A DNA stretch of 9,281 nt, taken from NCBI GenBank assembly GCA_048939725.1, contig JBHLPG010000147.1:1-9281 (forward strand), in the 5' to 3' direction. The position numbers and the translations under genes were made by a program. Origin of the DNA: Hodarchaeum sp048939725 (GTDB lineage: Archaea; Asgardarchaeota; Heimdallarchaeia; Hodarchaeales; Hodarchaeaceae). Below the pieces are notes generated by a model. It searched no databases and was not told the DNA's origin. It was given only the letters and a program-made list of their open reading frames with translations. Shown here piece by piece: positions 5,470-9,281 of this stretch (the first letter of the stretch is position 1; every line of letters starts with the position of its first letter).

Positions 5470-8400
5470 ATGCGATTAAAATACCATAATTACTTCATCA
5501 AAGGATTTTTATTGCTGTTACTGTGCGTAACATTCTCTTCGGTTTCAGCAATTCGACCTGACAATACCATTCATCCGTTATACAACTATTTTGCCTTTGG
5601 AAAGGACGGAGTCATCAAAAATGGTCTTCACAACCAGAGCTTTGTCTCAGAAGAGGGGATGAAGATCCATGAAGTTATAAGTGATCAGGATGCATACAAA
5701 TTTCGCTTTATCTTTCAAACTTCCAAGAATCCATTTGATGTGCTTTCTTTACGCGTAAAAGCGCTTTTCAATCGGAATATGTCAGGCTTTATTCGGTGGG
5801 GGGGATTACACAATGTTACCATAAGCGTTTTTCCATTCGAGTTAGTAACAATTGAGGGTAGAAATAACTCTGTTCAAGTTATAAACGGACGAGATTTGTA
5901 TCGGGGAGCAAATATTCAATTCAATTTCAATACCACTGCATTTGAAGGAGTAAAATACTTTGAATTAGCCTTTTCATCATGGAATGGAAGCGAAAGTCTT
6001 CGGGGATTTCAATTCGAGCAAATTAACTTTCATAAGGTTCCCAATAATTATATTCCAGAGACTATTCTGTTTTTAGTTGGCTCTATAAGTTTAATCAGTC
6101 TTGTGATGTTATCTCCAAGGAAATTTGGACTCTTATTGACAATATTAATAGCTATTGCTCTTTTAATTGTACCATTAGTTATGATATTCCGAGCTCAGAA
6201 CTTTTTAAAAGCTATTCCGCAAACTGAAGAAGGAGTAGAGCGTTTTACTTTTTTTGGGAGAGTTTATGAACGCCGAGATTTAGGAAATGGATTATTTTCC
6301 CTCCAAATGGTAAAAGATCTTTCAACTGCATTTGAATTACAGGCATCATCAGGAACAGGGGCACAAGTGGTTTATCCACTACTTGAAACTGATGGCGAAA
6401 ATACAACAGAAGAGACTGAAATGCAAATAGAAAGGGGAGAGTCAGACAGTTTCAAAATAGAAACGGAAGAACCAACATCTATATCTAATAACCCATCATC
6501 TTTTTATCAATTCCAGCCTCATTTCGGGATCTTGCCAGTCGATATCGATGTTAGCAACATCTCTATTACTGATTCTGATTCTAATGTAGTCCATGCAAAA
6601 AGAACGTATTATTCTTTCGAGGTAATCGTGAGCGATGGCGATGGTTATGGGGACTTGGATTTTGTACAGCTTAATTTTACAGTTAATTCCTTTGAGTATT
6701 CAGTTGGATACGACAATGGAACAGATACTTTTATCGAGATCAACGATGATGGAGCCAACCATATTACCTTAGACACAGGAGGAGGGTCATCAACAAGTCG
6801 TAACGGGAATTATTTAACGGTAACGTTTAGCATCCAGACAGATTGGGACTTTCCTAATGAAAACAATGTTGCTCTCACAGCATGGGCAAATGATACAAGC
6901 TCAAATACCGATGAGACAATATCCACTGCTACTTACGACTTCAATCATGATATCGAAGTAGCCTCTTTTAGTGTGAATGATAATAATATAAATCCAGACC
7001 ATGCGTCTAATCTCGAATTTACAGGCGATGTAAATTATGTGGGAACAATAATCGACGTTCCCGATGTTGAAATTGATGTTGTAACAATATTTCGCAACGA
7101 TACTCCTTTAGATGTCAATGTTGCCATTGCGAATGACACTGATGATGTAATTAACATTTTTGTTGATTCTGAAACGATCATGGGGAATTACACTTACTAT
7201 CCATACGTTGAATTAGCTGGTGATGGATCTGATTTGAATGGATCAGCAACCACAACACAGGAAGTTCATGTTGATTGTGTAAAAATTACTAATATAGTAG
7301 CCTCTAATTTTGAATATGATGATGGATCTCGGTATTGGGATAATGATAATAGTTCTCAAGATGAGATAACCATAACTATTACCGCGGTATGGAATTATAC
7401 AGGGAATCCCTATCAAGGAGAAGTAAACATAGGTTACAGCGGAAATGAGAACTATTATGGGGCTTCTTCAGGCTTAGTAAGAGATATTGAAGACGACCCT
7501 GCCTCAGGAACCTCAATCACCAGAGATGGGATTACTGTTGGATCAGCTGTAGTAGGAACAGGCAATGACTACGGAACACAGGTCTATCTTGCTAGTGGAC
7601 TCACTTTTCCAAATGTGGGTTGGGATAATGCGACTCCAACATTGAGTGATGCAATGTCGGCTTATGGTGAATCAGGTGATACAGATGAGGTATATGGCGA
7701 TGATTCGATCAATACGTTTTATTTCTCTAATTCCTTTGATTCAGCTGCAACAGTTACATTCACCGCGATAGGGACAGATAGCGGTTCAGGCGTGAGAGGG
7801 ATTGATTTTGGTTCTTTTGGGGCTGATAATCCTGTTGAGGATACCAGTGCTCCTTATCAGGGGCAATATACTCTGAATACTGATGATAATTCTGGATCCA
7901 TTACCGTTACAATTTATGATAATGTAGGTAATTCTGCCTCTGATACGATTACTTGTACAGAGGATGCCAGTAGTCCATCGATTTCTATCACAGGTGAATC
8001 CGAAAGTAGCCAGTATCTTTATTCGGGATATGGAACTGGAATTCAAGGAGTTTATGGCTCAGGGATGGGGTCAACTCAAACTTACACGATAAGTGGTACT
8101 GCCTCGGATGTTGGGTCAGATTTACTCTCCATAACTGATGATATTTCCTTTGGGGATAATCCTGGGAATACTGGGACCGTCACAAATTGGCAGTTTGCTT
8201 ACCAAATAGATGCAGCTGATAATGGCGATGTGACGGTGACTTATACTGCAACCGATAATGTCGGAAATACTAATACTGCATCATACACATTTTATGAGGA
8301 CAATACGGCTCCTACTCTAAGTGATGCCATGTCAGCATATGGTGAATCAGGGGACACCGATGAAGTGTATGGTGTAGAGGGTAGTAATACCTTTTATTTT

Positions 8401-9281
8401 TCCAATTCCTTTGATTCTGCCGCGACCATCACATTTACAGCGACAGGTACTGACACGGGCCCTGCTAACATTCGAGGGATTGATTTTGGCATTTTTGGAG
8501 CAGACAATCCTGCCGAGGATACCAGCGCTCCTTATCAGGGGCAATATACTCTAGATGATGCTGACACTTCGGGTAGCATCACAGTCACCATTTATGATAA
8601 TGTGGGCAATTCTGATTCAGATACGATTACGTGTACTGAAGATGCGGTTAATCCAACTCTTTCTGATGCAATGTCCGCGTATTCGGAGGACGCAGGAGAC
8701 ACCGCTGATGTATATGGTGATATAACCATAAACACTTTTTATTTCTCGAATTCCATTCCCTCGTCGGCAACGGTTACATTTACCGCTACAGGGTCAGATA
8801 CAGGCGGTTCAGGCATGCGTGGAGTCGACTTTGGTGCTTTTGGGGAGGATCCTGCGGAAGATTCGAGTGCACCTTATACAGGCCAATATATCCTTGACAA
8901 TGTTGATGTTTCTGGAACAATTACAGTGACCATTTATGACAATGTGGGGAATTCTGCCTCCGATACCATCACCTGTACGGAGGATGGGGTAAATCCGAGT
9001 ATTAGTATCACAGGTGAAACAGAAAGTAGTGTGTATCTGTATGCGGAATACGGGACGGGAACCCAAGGAGCTTATGGCTCATTGATGTCTTCAGGTCAAT
9101 CTTATGTGATCAGTGGAACCGCTTCCGATGCAGCTGCTGATTTGTTGTCTGTCGAAGATGATACAACCACATTTGGTGGGGATCCTAGCCGAGGAGGAAC
9201 TCTGACCAACTGGCAATTTGACTATCAAATTACTTCTACTGACAATGGTGATGTCACGGTAACTTATACTGCGACTGATAA
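5470..9281 (+). CDS. Giant secreted/membrane Ig-like repeat surface protein (3' end cut by window)
   Basis: One uninterrupted frame of 1270 codons that is still open at the window edge. I do not recognise a named family. Residues 1-27 form a signal peptide (hydrophobic core 12-22, cleavage likely after VSA at 27). Residues 28-197 are an extracytoplasmic, probably beta-rich domain of unknown kind with several N-glycosylation sequons. Two membrane helices follow closely at about 199-215 and 220-240, separated by PRK, so both flanks should face outside. Residues 245-720 contain an acidic linker (about 310-345), a calcium-loop-like SDGDGYGDLD (388-397) and beta-rich segments rich in Asn and Asp. 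From 721 on there are tandem Ig-like modules in the order A-B-A-A-B, each ending in DNVGN-type strands. No lysine occurs from 606 to 1270. The likely role is a cell-surface stalk, adhesin or envelope component; this is inferred from architecture only. Confidence 0.88.
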   Translation, partial: MRLKYHNYFIKGFLLLLLCVTFSSVSAIRPDNTIHPLYNYFAFGKDGVIKNGLHNQSFVSEEGMKIHEVISDQDAYKFRFIFQTSKNPFDVLSLRVKALFNRNMSGFIRWGGLHNVTISVFPFELVTIEGRNNSVQVINGRDLYRGANIQFNFNTTAFEGVKYFELAFSSWNGSESLRGFQFEQINFHKVPNNYIPETILFLVGSISLISLVMLSPRKFGLLLTILIAIALLIVPLVMIFRAQNFLKAIPQTEEGVERFTFFGRVYERRDLGNGLFSLQMVKDLSTAFELQASSGTGAQVVYPLLETDGENTTEETEMQIERGESDSFKIETEEPTSISNNPSSFYQFQPHFGILPVDIDVSNISITDSDSNVVHAKRTYYSFEVIVSDGDGYGDLDFVQLNFTVNSFEYSVGYDNGTDTFIEINDDGANHITLDTGGGSSTSRNGNYLTVTFSIQTDWDFPNENNVALTAWANDTSSNTDETISTATYDFNHDIEVASFSVNDNNINPDHASNLEFTGDVNYVGTIIDVPDVEIDVVTIFRNDTPLDVNVAIANDTDDVINIFVDSETIMGNYTYYPYVELAGDGSDLNGSATTTQEVHVDCVKITNIVASNFEYDDGSRYWDNDNSSQDEITITITAVWNYTGNPYQGEVNIGYSGNENYYGASSGLVRDIEDDPASGTSITRDGITVGSAVVGTGNDYGTQVYLASGLTFPNVGWDNATPTLSDAMSAYGESGDTDEVYGDDSINTFYFSNSFDSAATVTFTAIGTDSGSGVRGIDFGSFGADNPVEDTSAPYQGQYTLNTDDNSGSITVTIYDNVGNSASDTITCTEDASSPSISITGESESSQYLYSGYGTGIQGVYGSGMGSTQTYTISGTASDVGSDLLSITDDISFGDNPGNTGTVTNWQFAYQIDAADNGDVTVTYTATDNVGNTNTASYTFYEDNTAPTLSDAMSAYGESGDTDEVYGVEGSNTFYFSNSFDSAATITFTATGTDTGPANIRGIDFGIFGADNPAEDTSAPYQGQYTLDDADTSGSITVTIYDNVGNSDSDTITCTEDAVNPTLSDAMSAYSEDAGDTADVYGDITINTFYFSNSIPSSATVTFTATGSDTGGSGMRGVDFGAFGEDPAEDSSAPYTGQYILDNVDVSGTITVTIYDNVGNSASDTITCTEDGVNPSISITGETESSVYLYAEYGTGTQGAYGSLMSSGQSYVISGTASDAAADLLSVEDDTTTFGGDPSRGGTLTNWQFDYQITSTDNGDVTVTYTATD
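7630..7968 (+). repeat. Ig-like module A1 (113 residues)
   Basis: Residues 721-833 of the surface protein. The module opens with PTLSDAMSAYGESGD, has NTFYFSNSFDSAAT and RGIDFGSFGADNP in the middle, and ends with ITVTIYDNVGNS and TITCTEDA. It contains one cysteine (829), one arginine and no lysine, and is very acidic. It is nearly the same as A2; the 26 bases at 7849-7874 are identical to 8527-8552. Confidence 0.85.
7969..8304 (+). repeat. Ig-like module B1 (112 residues)
   Basis: Residues 834-945. The module opens with SPSISITGESESS, contains a Gly/Tyr-rich stretch (YLYSGYGTGIQGVYGS) and closes with DNGDVTVTYTATDNVGN. It has no lysine, arginine or cysteine. It is related to the A modules only in general Ig-like layout and in the closing DNVGN strand, and is closely similar to B2. 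Confidence 0.82.
8305..8646 (+). repeat. Ig-like module A2 (114 residues)
   Basis: Residues 946-1059. It shares SDAMSAYGESGDTDEVYG exactly with A1 and differs at few residues elsewhere; many DNA differences from A1 are silent third-position changes. It carries one cysteine (1055), one arginine and no lysine. It is followed directly by another A module rather than a B module. Confidence 0.85.
8647..8988 (+). repeat. Ig-like module A3 (114 residues)
   Basis: Residues 1060-1173. This is a more diverged A copy: SDAMSAYSEDAGDTADVYG at the start, MRGVDFGAFGEDP in the middle and TITCTEDG at the end, with its cysteine at 1169. It has no lysine. It follows A2 without an intervening B module, which breaks strict A-B alternation. 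Confidence 0.84.
8989..9281 (+). repeat. Ig-like module B2 (cut by window)
   Basis: Residues 1174-1270 onward. It matches B1 in ISITGETESS, YGTGTQGAYGS, the TNWQF segment and DNGDVTVTYTATD. The window ends inside the closing strand, so more modules may follow. Confidence 0.8.

Noticed and set aside
7786..9066. Three minus-strand open frames of similar sequence (7786-8046, 8347-8544, 8809-9066)
   Set aside because: They lie opposite the three A modules and resemble each other only because the modules do. They have low-complexity composition and no ribosome sites, so they are antisense shadows of the repeats.

Overview
The window reads as AT-rich archaeal DNA. It has divergent transcription around a HTH-ThiN regulator of the ThiR type (an archaeal family), a substrate-binding protein with a C-terminal membrane tail, TATA-like promoter elements and a very large secreted Ig-like repeat protein. 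Large repeat surface proteins of this kind are common in Asgard archaea, so an Asgard-type archaeon is my best guess. That placement is an inference and could be wrong.

Left part (1-4001, minus strand): a thiamine uptake and salvage cluster. Reading along the minus strand it runs kinase (3051-4001), thiamine-binding protein ThiB (1716-2963), then a fused two-domain ThiP-type permease (1-1697, cut by the window edge). The ThiQ-type ATPase that such a transporter needs is not in the window; it would be expected beyond base 1. The kinase belongs to the choline kinase/aminoglycoside phosphotransferase fold, which includes bacterial thiamine kinase ThiK. Its position makes thiamine kinase the favoured role.

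Middle (4002-5124): a 211-base divergent intergenic region with a TATA-like element and two short perfect inverted repeats, then thiR on the plus strand. ThiR has an N-terminal helix-turn-helix, a Cys/His-rich middle segment and a C-terminal ThiN (thiamine-phosphate synthase-like) domain that appears to have lost catalytic positions. The likely circuit is: ThiB/ThiP import thiamine, the kinase makes thiamine phosphate, and the ThiN domain of ThiR senses a thiamine phosphate and sets expression of the divergent cluster.

Right part (5125-9281): a 345-base gap with a candidate promoter and a 20-base imperfect palindrome, then one uninterrupted plus-strand reading frame of at least 1270 codons running off the window. 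It encodes a signal peptide, an extracytoplasmic N-terminal domain, two close membrane helices, beta-rich linker domains and then tandem Ig-like modules of about 113 residues in the order A-B-A-A-B. From residue 606 to the window edge there is not one lysine. No RNA genes, insertion sequences, CRISPR arrays or integration sites were seen.
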